From Porphyromonas gingivalis ATCC 33277 (lineage in GTDB: Bacteria > Bacteroidota > Bacteroidia > Bacteroidales > Porphyromonadaceae), in assembly GCF_000010505.1 (NCBI RefSeq), contig NC_010729.1, positions 1,491,001-1,555,000 on the forward strand: a DNA stretch of 64,000 nt, written 5' to 3'. A program made the translations under genes and the position numbers. Below are positions 46,948-58,664 of this stretch, in pieces (the stretch's first letter is position 1; each line of letters starts with the position of its first letter). The notes beneath the pieces are model-generated. The model was not told the DNA's origin. It was given only the letters and a program-made list of their open reading frames with translations, and did no database searches.

Positions 46948-48009
46948 GTGGTCATCGTCGGAACAGATATTATCGGTCGTAAGCTGGTACCTGCACTGTC
47001 GGGTATGGCTTACGACCGATTGTTCGTTTTGTGCGACGAGGCAGTGGCAACGCTGCATGCAGAGCGAATTGCTGCGATCAGAGCACTAACGGCCGCGGAT
47101 GATTGGTATTTGCTCTCCGGAGGGGAAACGATCAAACAGTGGGAAAACTGCCTGCCCCTATGGCGATGGCTGAGCGAAAGAGGTGCTTCGCGCCACTCTC
47201 TATTATTGAATATAGGAGGCGGTACGATTACGGACTTGGGCGGCTTTGTCGCTTCGGTCTATAAGCGAGGTATCCGGACGGTAAACCTCAGCACAACGCT
47301 AATGGGGATGGTAGATGCTTCGGTCGGAGGGAAAACAGGCATAGACTTCGAAGGCGTCAAAAACGAGATAGGCACTTTCCATCTGCCGAAAGCGGTCTTC
47401 TGTGACTGTGCTTTCCTGTCCACCCTACCCGACCGTGAACTGCTGTCGGGACATGCCGAATTGGTAAAGCACGCTCTTCTCATGGGAGCGGATGAATGGA
47501 AAGAAGTTATTTCTTTCGATCCGTTCGGTAATAATATGGAGGCATGGGAAGAGATCGTCCGGCATAGCGTAACTTTCAAGGAGTCGATAGTAAATCGGGA
47601 CTTGCACGAATCCGGACTTAGAAGCATGCTCAATCTGGGACATACCGTCGGGCATGCGGTAGAGAGCTTTTCCTATAGCTTACCGGGAAATGTAGGCCTC
47701 TCGCATGGCCATGCGGTCATGATCGGCCTTATCTGCGAACTCTATTATTCGGTGGTGGCACATAGTTTCCCTCGAGAGATCCTCTACTCACTGGTCTCAT
47801 GGTCCAAAGAATACTACTCACCCTTCTTTTTCACCTGTAAGCAATATCCGGCTCTGACGGCTTTTTGCATGAAGGACAAGAAGAATCTGGAAGGCAAAAT
47901 CAGGCTCATTCCCCTCAAAGGGATAGGCTTACCGGCAGAACCATGTGAGATAACGGAGAAAATGTTGCACGAATGTTTCGATTTTTATCGCGAAACTCTT
48001 GGAGGGTAA
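46948..48009 (+). CDS. aroB: 3-dehydroquinate synthase
   Basis: A 353-residue enzyme converting DAHP to 3-dehydroquinate in the shikimate pathway. It starts at GTG (46948); no in-frame ATG lies close by upstream. NAD/metal-binding segments are GGGTITDLGGFVASVYKRGI (cut to the core), DASVGGKTGID, GHAELVKHALL and HTVGHAVES. The spacing from alaS (15 bp) suggests one operon. Length is normal. Confidence 0.93.
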   Translation: MVIVGTDIIGRKLVPALSGMAYDRLFVLCDEAVATLHAERIAAIRALTAADDWYLLSGGETIKQWENCLPLWRWLSERGASRHSLLLNIGGGTITDLGGFVASVYKRGIRTVNLSTTLMGMVDASVGGKTGIDFEGVKNEIGTFHLPKAVFCDCAFLSTLPDRELLSGHAELVKHALLMGADEWKEVISFDPFGNNMEAWEEIVRHSVTFKESIVNRDLHESGLRSMLNLGHTVGHAVESFSYSLPGNVGLSHGHAVMIGLICELYYSVVAHSFPREILYSLVSWSKEYYSPFFFTCKQYPALTAFCMKDKKNLEGKIRLIPLKGIGLPAEPCEITEKMLHECFDFYRETLGG

Positions 48010-48020
48010 ATAAAAAAACC

Positions 48021-48028
48021 TACCTTTG
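48021..48028 (+). promoter_or_regulatory. -7 box of tRNA-Pro
   Basis: TACCTTTG, 17 bp before the tRNA, matches TAnnTTTG. Confidence 0.55.
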
Positions 48029-48044
48029 CAACGCAATAAGCAAG

Positions 48045-48119
48045 CGGGGTGTAGCTCAGCCCGGTTAGAGTACGCGTCTGGGGGGCGTGTGGTCGCTGGT
48101 TCGAATCCAGTCACCCCGA
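48045..48119 (+). tRNA. tRNA-Pro (GGG)
   Basis: Acceptor CGGGGTG / CACCCCG, D-arm GCTCAGCCCGGTTAGAGT, anticodon loop CTGGGGG with anticodon GGG, and T-loop GGTTCGAATCC. CCA is not encoded. It lies right after aroB with its own -7 box. Confidence 0.95.
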
Positions 48120-48132
48120 CTGGAAAAAGAGA

Positions 48133-48170
48133 AAAAGGCAGATATTGACTCAATATTTGCCTTTTATTTT
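48133..48170 (+). terminator. Terminator of tRNA-Pro
   Basis: Stem aaaggcagatatt / aatatttgccttt with one G-T pair, followed by tatttttg, about 14 bp after the tRNA. Confidence 0.8.
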
Positions 48171-48253
48171 TGATTTATTCTGTCTGTTATTTTGCTCGGC
48201 TTATTCTTTTTCGCAGCTCCGCCTATAAATGATATATAAAAGTTATAGGTAGA

Positions 48254-48985
48254 TTATTTCCCTTTGGTCAGGTAGTAAGAGCGCAGATCGGACGGGAGCT
48301 TTTCCATGGCATAGCGGAGAGCTGTCCGTGGCATAGTGGCGGCATGTTTGTCAAGGAAAGCAAGCAGGAGCCGTTCTTGCTTTTTACCCATCTCACGCAG
48401 CATCCAGCCTACTGCTTTATGAATGAGATCGTGTGGGTGGTGGAGCAATCGCTCGGCAATGCGAATGGTAGCTTCGTACTCTCCGTATCGGATCAGTCGC
48501 CAATTGGCTACCATCGCTATTCGTTGTTCCCACAACAAGCATGAATCGGCCAATCTATCCAGCAAGGCATTGCCCTCGATGGGATGAGCATGGACATATT
48601 CGCCTACTATTCCGGGTGCGGATACATCAACCAAATCCCAGTTATTGATCATAGTCGTATGGCTCAGATAGGAGGCTAATAGCCCCTCCCGTACTGCTTC
48701 CGACCGAGCACGTCTGTATAGTTCGGTCATGCCGATAAGTGCGAGATGCCGCACCTCGTGATAAGGCTGTTGCAGCAAAAGAGCGAGGATTTCCACCCTC
48801 CAAGGCCTATGTGTCTTCTCATAAGCGCGAATGTCGGGAACGGATATTCCGAGGAAAAGGTCTCCCTCAGCATATTCGCCCGGAGCAGTCTTAAAAAACC
48901 GCTGCATCTGTCCGGCACGCTCAGGATTACCGATACTTTCAAAATGCGCAGTTACTGCTTGGGCGGTCAGTTGGCTATGATCCAT
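48254..48985 (-). CDS. DNA alkylation repair protein (AlkD-like)
   Basis: A 243-residue HEAT-repeat DNA glycosylase-type protein of full family length. It has GISVPDIRAYEK near residue 50, WDLVDVSAPGIVG, EQRIAMVANWRLIR and HDLIHKAVGWMLREMGKK, typical of AlkD/AlkC. It removes N3/N7-alkylated purines. The truncated relative at 19110-19526 lacks the N-terminal third. It starts 14 bp after plsC ends, in the same direction. Confidence 0.9.
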   Translation of the reverse strand: MDHSQLTAQAVTAHFESIGNPERAGQMQRFFKTAPGEYAEGDLFLGISVPDIRAYEKTHRPWRVEILALLLQQPYHEVRHLALIGMTELYRRARSEAVREGLLASYLSHTTMINNWDLVDVSAPGIVGEYVHAHPIEGNALLDRLADSCLLWEQRIAMVANWRLIRYGEYEATIRIAERLLHHPHDLIHKAVGWMLREMGKKQERLLLAFLDKHAATMPRTALRYAMEKLPSDLRSYYLTKGK

Positions 48986-48999
48986 AAGGCTTTACCTCG

Positions 49000-49761
49000 C
49001 TACTTCGATTGGGTTGCAGCCATTTCTTCCGGTAGCACCGAAGCAATTCGTCGGCTTGTTTCCCGCACCGCCTCGGATATACATAACGGTCTCTCTCCAA
49101 AATCTGCAACGGACAGAGGTGGATGGATCGTCAGCGTCAAGCGATGAGGGCGTGGGATGAGTTTCCCTGAGGGAAGCACGCGATACGAGCCATCCAACGA
49201 AACGGGAATAATGGGTACACCCAATTCGTCCGCCATCAGGAAGCCACCCTTTTTAAAGCGAGCCAGCCGGCCGTTGCGAGTACGACTACCCTCCGGGAAA
49301 ATAAAAATGGAAGTACCTTCCGCCAAAACACGCTTGGCCTGATCCATAGTGTGAGCAATAGAGGAAGGGCGAGTATCATCGACAAATACGAATCCGGCCG
49401 ACCGGCATGCATAGCCTACGAAGGGTAATTTGCGAATACCTTCTTTCAATACCCATTTGAAAGGAATACCGAGATAGCCGTACATCATGAAAATATCGCA
49501 AGCGCCTTGGTGATTGGCCATAACGACGAAAGGCCCTTTACCCGGGATATGCTCTCGCCCTCTGACTCGAATGGGGCACAAAAAGAGGAATAGCGTACAT
49601 CGCGACCACAACATCCCGGGATAATAACTGAATATTCTACTGCCTCCCAGCATGCAGCCTACAGTGGTAGTCAGTGCTGTCAATATAGTGAGCAGGAGGA
49701 AAAGAGGGGCGCCGATCAGGCAGAAATAGATGAGAAAAAGAAAGCGTCCGATAGTATTCAT
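49000..49761 (-). CDS. plsC: 1-acyl-sn-glycerol-3-phosphate acyltransferase
   Basis: A 253-residue membrane-associated acyltransferase making phosphatidic acid. The start at 49761 (MNTIGRFLFLIYF) is chosen; eight further codons upstream are open but overlap the promoter. One long hydrophobic segment (about 5-40) is followed by the catalytic NHQGACD (HxxxxD), the FVDDTRPSS block and FPEGSRTR. A -7 box lies at 49783-49790. It is probably co-transcribed with alkD. Confidence 0.92.
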   Translation of the reverse strand: MNTIGRFLFLIYFCLIGAPLFLLLTILTALTTTVGCMLGGSRIFSYYPGMLWSRCTLFLFLCPIRVRGREHIPGKGPFVVMANHQGACDIFMMYGYLGIPFKWVLKEGIRKLPFVGYACRSAGFVFVDDTRPSSIAHTMDQAKRVLAEGTSIFIFPEGSRTRNGRLARFKKGGFLMADELGVPIIPVSLDGSYRVLPSGKLIPRPHRLTLTIHPPLSVADFGERPLCISEAVRETSRRIASVLPEEMAATQSK

Positions 49762-49782
49762 CTTTTTCGTATTGATTACGGA

Positions 49783-49790
49783 CAAAAGTA
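49783..49790 (-). promoter_or_regulatory. -7 box of plsC-alkD
   Basis: TACTTTTG on the minus strand, 22 bp before the chosen plsC start, matches TAnnTTTG. Confidence 0.55.
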
Positions 49791-49883
49791 ATGAATCTTT
49801 CGTGCAATAATTTCTGTATTCGGCAGATTATTGTTTTATTTGCAGAGATAAAAACGAAAACAAATAAAACGAACATACTCACA

Positions 49884-50057
49884 ATGGAAGGAATCGGAAA
49901 ATACTTGGGAGCCATCATATTGCTCGTTGGCGTTTTGGTACTGGCCATCCCCGCATTCACGAATTCGATCAGCGACAAGAGCTTGATGATCGGTCTTTTT
50001 TTGGTCGTCGTAGGCTTCTTCGCCCACATTATTCTTGGCCGTAGAGCAAAGGCATAA
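49884..50057 (+). CDS. Small two-helix membrane protein (57 residues)
   Basis: A 57-residue protein starting MEGIGKYLGAIILLVGVLVL at 49884. Two hydrophobic helices (about 6-26 and 34-53) are joined by a short polar loop; the C-terminus is basic (GRRAKA). It resembles small Bacteroidetes membrane proteins of unknown function. It has its own strong terminator, which supports it as a real gene. Confidence 0.75.
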   Translation: MEGIGKYLGAIILLVGVLVLAIPAFTNSISDKSLMIGLFLVVVGFFAHIILGRRAKA

Positions 50058-50092
50058 GGCTGAAATATAGCCCCCCAATCGGGGAATCGGGA

Positions 50093-50158
50093 AAAAGAGA
50101 ACCATCGGTTCATCTCCTGCCATAGAGGAGGAATGAACCGATGGTTCTCTTTTCGTTT
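50093..50158 (+). terminator. Strong terminator after the small membrane protein gene
   Basis: A 21-bp perfect stem (aaaagagaaccatcggttca and its complement, plus one pair) around a 19-nt loop, followed by cgttt. Confidence 0.9.
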
Positions 50159-50296
50159 ATTACAGCTTAAAGTGTTGGGTACCGCTGAGTTGCCGGAATT
50201 ATAAAAGTTGAGGTTCGCAGAGACTGCATAGAGTACTCCTTTCTTCGTCAAATCAATGCTTGTGTCTGTCTTGACCCGGGGCCGACGCTTAAATTG

Positions 50297-50325
50297 GTTT
50301 TGCGGCTTCATTCGAGCGAGTTTCT
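50297..50325. repeat. Possible relic of an ISAs1-family end
   Basis: The run gcggcttcattcgagcgagt matches the 3' coding end of the ISAs1-type transposase seen at 57475-57510 and the remnant at 62150-62221. The terminal inverted repeat is missing and similarity ends quickly, so this is tentative. ORFs across it (50294-50569 and neighbours) are not credible. Confidence 0.35.
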
Positions 50326-50706
50326 CCTCATTGGTATTGTTGGCTGCTACTGTGTAACGACGTTAGCCGGATGGATTATTGGAGTCGGAGGCGGTATCGG
50401 CTTGTATGGACGCAATGTGAATCAGACGGCACAGCGTGGCACACAAGGTGCATACACGGGGAGCAAGGCGATGGTTGGAGGAGCACAAGTGCTGTTGCCG
50501 GTAACGTCGTTGGACGTCTCAAAGGGGCACTCATTAAAGAGAAGAAGATTTCCACTGGTGGAAAGATAGCTTTCCACCAGTGGAAATAAGGCGTGTACCA
50601 AATGGTCGCCTGACACACAATAAAATGAATGAACAAAAGTGCCTGCTTATTGTCCAAAGGCCCCATTAATTCGTACTTGTTTGATAACCGAGTGTAGCAA
50701 TCGTTA

Positions 50707-50746
50707 GGTTTATAAATGTGTTAACAGTTCAAATGCGATTGCCCTG
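50707..50746 (-). repeat. 40-bp dispersed intergenic repeat, copy B
   Basis: Inverted copy of the 7249-7288 repeat with 5 mismatches of 40. It lies between the small membrane protein and the minus-strand ABC permease gene. Confidence 0.65.
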
Positions 50747-50762
50747 GTCTTGACCAATATGA

Positions 50763-50773
50763 GGGGGGGGGGG
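50763..50773. repeat. Homopolymeric G tract (11 G)
   Basis: Eleven consecutive G on the plus strand, 64 bp downstream of the ABC permease stop (minus strand). It is intergenic. Confidence 0.85.
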
Positions 50774-50837
50774 TAGAAGGGTTATTGTGTAATGGTCTCA
50801 AATGGACAGATGACCTATCCTATTCCCTGGTGAGCGA

Positions 50838-52073
50838 TTACTCGAAGCGAAGGGCTTTGACGGGGGAAATTCTCGAAATAATATGCGATGGAGCAAGGAG
50901 CATCAAGAAGGTAACGAGGAGGGTACCCAAATTAACGAGAATCCATACGAGCCAGTCCACTTGAACAGGCACATAGTCCATGTAGTAAATATCAGGATCG
51001 AGGAGACGCAACCAACGGAAATGTTGCTGCAGGAGGCAGAGTATAAGAGCCAAAACATTGCCCCAGATCATACCACGACCAACGAGCATCATAGCCAGAT
51101 AGAGGAATATGCGGCGAAGCAACCGTTCACCACAGCCTAAAGCTTTGAGCATGCCGATAAACTGCGTTTTGTCCATGACCAAAACAATCAGACCGGCTAT
51201 CATCGTGAAGCCTCCGACCAATCCCATCAGTGTCAGCAGGATAGCAACATTGGTGTCCAAGGCAGAGAGCCAATCCATAATCATCGGATTCAGTTCTGTA
51301 GCCGTATTGATGGTCAGTCGTTGTTCTCCGACGTAGAGTGTTTCCGAAAGGCGATCGAACACTCGCGTCACAACGAGATCTGTTTCGTCCGGATCAGAGG
51401 CATAAATGAGTAAACGGCTAACGTCATCAGTACCCAACCCACCCACTCGGCGGAGTACATCAGCAGAGACCAAGCCAACAGGCATATCCATTTTGCCTCC
51501 GCTATAAACTCCTGCAACTGTGAATGCGCGCAAACGCATTCGTTCCGTACCGGCGAAATAGATGCGGAGCTTATCGCCGATCTTGAGATGAAGTTTGTCG
51601 GCAGTAACTTGTGGCAGAAGAATAGGATTGGGTACCGTATCGGCAGAACTAAAGCTCGGATAATTTCCCGAAACGGTTTGACCGAAGAGCGGATTGCGAG
51701 TTCGGAGTGAATTGTCCCCCATCAGTAGAATACCGGCAAAAGCACTGTCTGTCTTGGCAACACCTGTCATTTCGATCGTGGGCACTACCCGGTCCACACC
51801 TTCGACAGAGGTTATAGCTTCAAGCATCCCGACCGGAGCATTGAAATGATCTGAAGTTCCGGCCACGGGGGCAATGCAAAGATGTCCCGTATAGCCGTAT
51901 ACCAGACTGCGGATATTTTGTTTGAAGCCACCGGCTATCGACACGGTAATGAGCATGACCATCAAGCTGAGCATGATACCGATCACAGAGAGACGAACAA
52001 TAGGGGCTATTCCTTTCCCCTCTTTCCCTCCGCCCCTAAAGAGCCGTCCGGCCAAAAAGAAATCGATCTTCAT
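50838..52073 (-). CDS. ABC transporter permease, LolC/E-MacB type
   Basis: A 411-residue inner-membrane protein with one N-terminal transmembrane helix (about 27-50), a large periplasmic MacB-type domain (about 55-270) and three C-terminal FtsX helices (about 285-310, 330-350 and 370-400). It resembles LolC/LolE lipoprotein-release subunits and other FtsX-like permeases. No ATPase gene is adjacent, so its partner must be encoded elsewhere. It is the last gene of the hup-to-ligA minus-strand cluster, 12 bp after ligA. Confidence 0.85.
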   Translation of the reverse strand: MKIDFFLAGRLFRGGGKEGKGIAPIVRLSVIGIMLSLMVMLITVSIAGGFKQNIRSLVYGYTGHLCIAPVAGTSDHFNAPVGMLEAITSVEGVDRVVPTIEMTGVAKTDSAFAGILLMGDNSLRTRNPLFGQTVSGNYPSFSSADTVPNPILLPQVTADKLHLKIGDKLRIYFAGTERMRLRAFTVAGVYSGGKMDMPVGLVSADVLRRVGGLGTDDVSRLLIYASDPDETDLVVTRVFDRLSETLYVGEQRLTINTATELNPMIMDWLSALDTNVAILLTLMGLVGGFTMIAGLIVLVMDKTQFIGMLKALGCGERLLRRIFLYLAMMLVGRGMIWGNVLALILCLLQQHFRWLRLLDPDIYYMDYVPVQVDWLVWILVNLGTLLVTFLMLLAPSHIISRISPVKALRFE

Positions 52074-52085
52074 CGTCCCTCTACC

Positions 52086-54610
<2,525 letters not shown>

Positions 54611-54616
54611 GGAATA

Positions 54617-55240
54617 TCAGAATTTGACTGAGTCGGAGAAATCGGTACGATTGAGAATAGAACGACCGAGGGTAATCTCATCGGCATATTCGATCTCATC
54701 GCCTATAGCAATGCCTCGAGCAATTACACTGACCCGAACGCCGGTAGACTCCAACTTGCGAAAGAGGAAAAAGTTGGTAGTATCGCCCTCCATCGTCGTA
54801 CTCAAAGCCAATATAACCTCATGAATCTGCTCAGAAGCTACTCGATGCACCAAAGAATCTATTTGCAAATCGCCCGGGCCGATCCCATCCATGGGAGATA
54901 TGACTCCACCGAGTACATGATACAAGCCTCGATACTGTGAGGTATTCTCGATAGCCATAACGTCACGGATATTCTCTACTACGCAGAGTGTACTCTGATC
55001 CCGAGTGGGGTCTGCACAGATAGTACAAACACCGGAATCACTGATATTATGACAGCGCCTGCAATAGGAAATATGTTCCCGAAGATCTACAAGGGCTGCT
55101 GCAAATTGACGGGTATTTTCCACAGGTTGGCGCAATAAGTACAAAGCCAGGCGCAGGGCTGTCTTGCGCCCTACACCCGGCAATGTAGCAAATTGGTCTA
55201 TCGCCTTCTCAAGCAGACGCGAAGGATATTTCTGTATCAT
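54617..55240 (-). CDS. recR: Recombination protein RecR
   Basis: A 207-residue RecR: N-terminal helix-hairpin-helix ([17 protein letters not shown]), a Cys4 zinc finger ([16 protein letters not shown]) and a TOPRIM domain ([29 protein letters not shown]). It works with RecF/RecO to load RecA at gaps. It overlaps the RNase G gene by four bases. Confidence 0.96.
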   Translation of the reverse strand: MIQKYPSRLLEKAIDQFATLPGVGRKTALRLALYLLRQPVENTRQFAAALVDLREHISYCRRCHNISDSGVCTICADPTRDQSTLCVVENIRDVMAIENTSQYRGLYHVLGGVISPMDGIGPGDLQIDSLVHRVASEQIHEVILALSTTMEGDTTNFFLFRKLESTGVRVSVIARGIAIGDEIEYADEITLGRSILNRTDFSDSVKF

Positions 55241-56796
55241 TCATCCAAAATATCCAGCTCGTTGCCGTCGTAGTCGTAAAATGTGTAGTCCAGGAATCCC
55301 AGACTCTCATCGGGGATAAGTTTGATCCCCTTGGCATACTTGAGTTTCCATTTCTTCAAGATAGAAGAAAGGAAACCTTTCTTGAGGTATGCTGCCACGT
55401 ATGGATGTACGTGAAGAACGAATTGTTTGACTTGGTGCTCCGTGACCATTTTGGCCACTTTTTCTTCCAGCTGATCCGTGAAGAGTATGGAGGATTCTAC
55501 CTTGCCGGTACCCAAACATGTGGGACAACACTCTTCGGTATGGATGACCATCGCCGGACGAACACGCTGACGCGTAATCTGCATAACGCCGAATTTGCTC
55601 AATGGCAAGATATTGTGTCGCGCTCTGTCGGCCGACATCAATTTGACCATGTGTTCGTACAACTGCTGACGGTGCTGGGCTTCGCTCATATCGATGAAGT
55701 CCACTACGATGATACCACCCATATCGCGCAAGCGCAATTGTCTGGCCAGCTCTTCAGCTGCAGCCATATTGACATCGACAGCCGTTGCTTCCTGCTCGGT
55801 ACTGCCACGCGAGCGGTTACCGCTATTAACATCCACCACGTGCATGGCCTCCGTCTGCTCAATAATCAGATAAGCACCACTCTTATACGTAACAGTACGT
55901 CCGAAGAGAGCTTTAATCTGCTTCGTAATGGCAAAATGGTCGAAAATGGGTAGTTCGCCCTGATAATACTGAACGATTTCCTCCCGTCCCGGAGCTATCA
56001 ACTCGACATAGTCGCTCAAACTGTCCCGAAAAGCCTTGTCATTGACAATAATACTCTGGTAAGAGGGATTGAAGTTGTCTCTCAAGAGTCCCAGAGTACG
56101 GCTGGCTTCCTCATAAACAATAGACGGAGCCTTGGCACGCAAAAGCTTCTTGATGTTGTCGTCCCAACGACGTAGTAGGCTCTGCAGCTCTTTGTCCAAT
56201 TCGGATGCCCGTTTACCTTCAGCAGAAGTGCGTATGATAACGCTAAAATTCTTGGGCTTGATGCTGATAATCAACTGCCGCAAGCGTGCTCGCTCTTCGG
56301 CAGAACGAATCTTCTGAGACACCGACACTTTGTCTGCAAAGGGTACCAAAACCAATGAACGGCCGGCAAAAGAAAGCTCGGCAGTCAGGCGTGGGCCTTT
56401 GGTAGAGATCGGCTCTTTGGCTATCTGCACCAAGATCTGCTGTCCGGCCTTGAGCACATCTGCGATCTTCCCCTCTTTAGGGAGGTCGCTGCCGAGGGGC
56501 ACTTTGGACAAGGATGGAATCGATTTGCTTTTTGTCATCATCTCCATCATCTTCTGCTGAGCATCGAAAGTCAAGCCCAAATCGAGATAATGAAGAAATG
56601 CGTCCTTCTTGTATCCTACATCCACGAAAGCAGCGTTCAGACCGGGCATCACCTTCTTCACTTTACCGAGGTAAATATCCCCCACGGCAAAAGAAAGATT
56701 GCGCGGTTCGCGTTGAAGCTCCACGAGTTTGCCATCCTCCAGGACGGCCATAGATACCTCTTTGGGCTTAACGTCAATTACTAATTCGCTGTTCAC
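55237..56796 (-). CDS. rng: Ribonuclease G/E family endoribonuclease
   Basis: A 519-residue RNase G-type enzyme. S1 RNA-binding domain (about 38-120, with a Bacteroidetes insertion), catalytic DNase I-like domain with VDVNSG and VDFIDM carrying the two metal-binding Asp, and the zinc-link CCPTCLGTG. It lacks the long C-terminal scaffold of RNase E. It cleaves single-stranded RNA in rRNA maturation and mRNA decay. It starts 152 bp after the small basic protein gene. Confidence 0.93.
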   Translation of the reverse strand: MNSELVIDVKPKEVSMAVLEDGKLVELQREPRNLSFAVGDIYLGKVKKVMPGLNAAFVDVGYKKDAFLHYLDLGLTFDAQQKMMEMMTKSKSIPSLSKVPLGSDLPKEGKIADVLKAGQQILVQIAKEPISTKGPRLTAELSFAGRSLVLVPFADKVSVSQKIRSAEERARLRQLIISIKPKNFSVIIRTSAEGKRASELDKELQSLLRRWDDNIKKLLRAKAPSIVYEEASRTLGLLRDNFNPSYQSIIVNDKAFRDSLSDYVELIAPGREEIVQYYQGELPIFDHFAITKQIKALFGRTVTYKSGAYLIIEQTEAMHVVDVNSGNRSRGSTEQEATAVDVNMAAAEELARQLRLRDMGGIIVVDFIDMSEAQHRQQLYEHMVKLMSADRARHNILPLSKFGVMQITRQRVRPAMVIHTEECCPTCLGTGKVESSILFTDQLEEKVAKMVTEHQVKQFVLHVHPYVAAYLKKGFLSSILKKWKLKYAKGIKLIPDESLGFLDYTFYDYDGNELDILDE

Positions 56797-56948
56797 TTAA
56801 TGGTAGGATTGTCTTGATGATTATAAATACAAGTAAGCAAATACGGCCTGTGGGCGGAGCGGTACTGATACGGAAATCAGACCACAAAGTACTCGCTCAC
56901 AGACCGCGTTTGCCGAGAATAATTCGAGATGGAATATCTTCGTCTCTT

Positions 56949-57041
56949 TTATTTCTTCTTTTTATGGCGATTCTTCTTCAGTCTCTTTTTACGCTTGTGC
57001 GTAGCCATCTTATGTCTCTTTCTCTTCTTTCCGTTAGGCAT
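56949..57041 (-). CDS. 30-residue basic protein of AURKAIP1/COX24 (mS38-like) type
   Basis: A 30-residue protein, about two-thirds Lys, Arg and His. It begins MPNGKKRKRHKMATHKRKK and ends NRHKKKK. This matches the small Bacteroidetes proteins with an AURKAIP1/COX24 C-terminal domain, related to mitochondrial ribosomal protein mS38, and is probably a small-subunit ribosome component. It lies between hup and RNase G. Too short for most gene finders. Confidence 0.8.
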   Translation of the reverse strand: MPNGKKRKRHKMATHKRKKRLKKNRHKKKK

Positions 57042-57071
57042 AATGCTTAATGTTTTATTGTTAAACTATGA

Positions 57072-57350
57072 TTAGTCTTGTTTCATCTGACTCATAAAGA
57101 TTTTCGAAGGCTTAAACGCCGGAATATTCCTTTTGGGGATGATGATAGTCGTCTGCTTCGAAATATTACGTGCTGTCTTCTCAGCTCTTTCCTTCACAAT
57201 GAAGCTACCAAATCCGCGGAGATATACATTATCACCTTCCGAAAGGGAGTCTTTGATAGTGTCCATGAACGACTCTACGACTTTCAGGGTCGTTTCCTTA
57301 TCAATCCCTGTCGACTTCGCAATAGCGTTCACTACGTCAGCTTTCGTCAT
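57072..57350 (-). CDS. hup: HU-family DNA-binding protein
   Basis: A 92-residue HU/IHF-fold protein. MTKADVVNAIAKSTGI start, helical half to about residue 45, beta-arm region with LRGFGSFIVKERAEKTARNISKQTTIIIPKRNIPAFKPSK. It bends and compacts DNA. It has a good -7 box (57400-57407) and heads the minus-strand cluster that continues to ligA and the permease gene. An IS element ends 42 bp upstream of that box. Confidence 0.95.
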   Translation of the reverse strand: MTKADVVNAIAKSTGIDKETTLKVVESFMDTIKDSLSEGDNVYLRGFGSFIVKERAEKTARNISKQTTIIIPKRNIPAFKPSKIFMSQMKQD

Positions 57351-57399
57351 AATACTATGCTCAGAATTAAATGGTTGAGTTTCTTTTATTTTAGGTCTG

Positions 57400-57407
57400 C
57401 AAATATA
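57400..57407 (-). promoter_or_regulatory. -7 box of hup
   Basis: TATATTTG on the minus strand, 50 bp before the hup start, matches TAnnTTTG. The right edge of the ISAs1 element is 42 bp upstream. Confidence 0.6.
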
Positions 57408-57461
57408 GTGCTTTTTCTCTTAGTTACTTTACTCCGACATTTTTAAGTCAGGGGTGACGCA

Positions 57462-58592
57462 TTAAAATTGTATTGTGATTAGTTGTTGTGGCTTCATTCG
57501 AGCCGGTTTCTTTTGGATGCGAGGGATTGAGGACTTCATATTCGTTTTTAGTCTCTCTATAATGAGTAAATTAATCTTTTGAATGATATCCATAATCTGC
57601 GCCACATTCCTTGTTCTCTTGTGCGAGGCATCGTGTCCGAAATAGACATCCAAACAGTGGTGTAACTTATTCTCTATCGCCCAATGCCCACGAATAGCTT
57701 GTTTCAATGAAGAAACATCTGTTAATGACGAAATGTAGTAGGCCACTTCTTCACTCGTTTTGTCACTCTTTTTATCCCTTCGTTTGCGTACAACTTTGTG
57801 TATCGACCTCAAGCCTTTCCGGCGAGTTAATACCTCGTTGGCTTCTATCTCCAAGGGATTGAGAATACTTTCATAGCGACGTGTTTCTATGCGTCCGTGA
57901 GATAGTTCCGTCTGTTCGTCAAGGAGGATATGTTTCTGAAAAAGAGGGCAGAAATAGGCTTCAATCTCTTGCAGACTCAAACTTTGATTCGCTTTAACAC
58001 ACAATACATAGTCTCCGCCCTTATCGATGATTTGTTCGACAATGGCTGTCTGTGTACCTATGGCATCAATGGAGACAACAGCCCCGTTCAAGTCCAGCAA
58101 ATCAAGAAGTTGATGTATGGCAGGTATTTCGTTTGTTTTTCGGTCGATGTAGAGTTGGGCAAGACTGCACATATCTTGTGGTGAAAAGGCAGAGACGACA
58201 TGGGATTGTGTATCAAAAGAGAGTTTCTTCACTCCCCGCATCGTCTTGCCATCAATGCAAATATGTTTACCCGAAGTAGCCGAGATAAAGCCTTCAATCC
58301 ATCGCTTATAAGCCCCCTCAAAAGCTTCTACATCCAACAGACTGATGCTCCTGTTGAGAGTATCATGAGAAGGCATGGTATGCATAAGCTGATGGCCGGT
58401 AAGCATTTCGTATAGACTTTTCAATTCTTCTTCGTATTCCTCGGCATAATCTTCAATCTCATACCAGGAGGTATTGCCTGAGAGTGTAGAGAGGAAAACG
58501 ATCAGCAGTAAAAAGTCAAGAGGATAAATTTTTTTACGCTCTATCCGTGGGCCCGGAACCATGCAGAGGCTTTCAAATAGAGAATGATACAT
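57462..58592 (-). CDS. ISAs1-family transposase
   Basis: A 376-residue DDE transposase if started at ATG 58592 (MYHSLFESLCM); an in-frame TTG at 58619 would add nine residues. The acidic residues are plausible in CIDGKTMRGV, SIDAIGTQ and HWAIENKLHHCLDV. The C-terminus ends RMKPQQLITIQF close to the left inverted repeat. The frame is intact, so the element may be active. A 65-bp duplication lies just upstream of the start. Confidence 0.9.
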   Translation of the reverse strand: MYHSLFESLCMVPGPRIERKKIYPLDFLLLIVFLSTLSGNTSWYEIEDYAEEYEEELKSLYEMLTGHQLMHTMPSHDTLNRSISLLDVEAFEGAYKRWIEGFISATSGKHICIDGKTMRGVKKLSFDTQSHVVSAFSPQDMCSLAQLYIDRKTNEIPAIHQLLDLLDLNGAVVSIDAIGTQTAIVEQIIDKGGDYVLCVKANQSLSLQEIEAYFCPLFQKHILLDEQTELSHGRIETRRYESILNPLEIEANEVLTRRKGLRSIHKVVRKRRDKKSDKTSEEVAYYISSLTDVSSLKQAIRGHWAIENKLHHCLDVYFGHDASHKRTRNVAQIMDIIQKINLLIIERLKTNMKSSIPRIQKKPARMKPQQLITIQF

Positions 58593-58664
58593 AACTAACT
58601 CGGGTGGAATCTTTTGCAATACAGGAGAAATGGACTTTCAAATAGAGAATGATACATAACTAAC
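58570..58664 (-). repeat. 30-bp direct repeat (65-bp duplication) at the transposase start
   Basis: The 30 bp beginning ctttcaaatagagaatgata occurs at 58570-58599 and again at 58635-58664, exactly 65 bp apart, with the same start codon context. The outer copy reads out of frame and stops after about 20 codons. Confidence 0.85.

Noticed and set aside
50294..50569. 91-codon ORF with a Gly-rich segment
   Set aside because: It starts in an IS relic, has no family features, and overlaps other open frames of similar quality.
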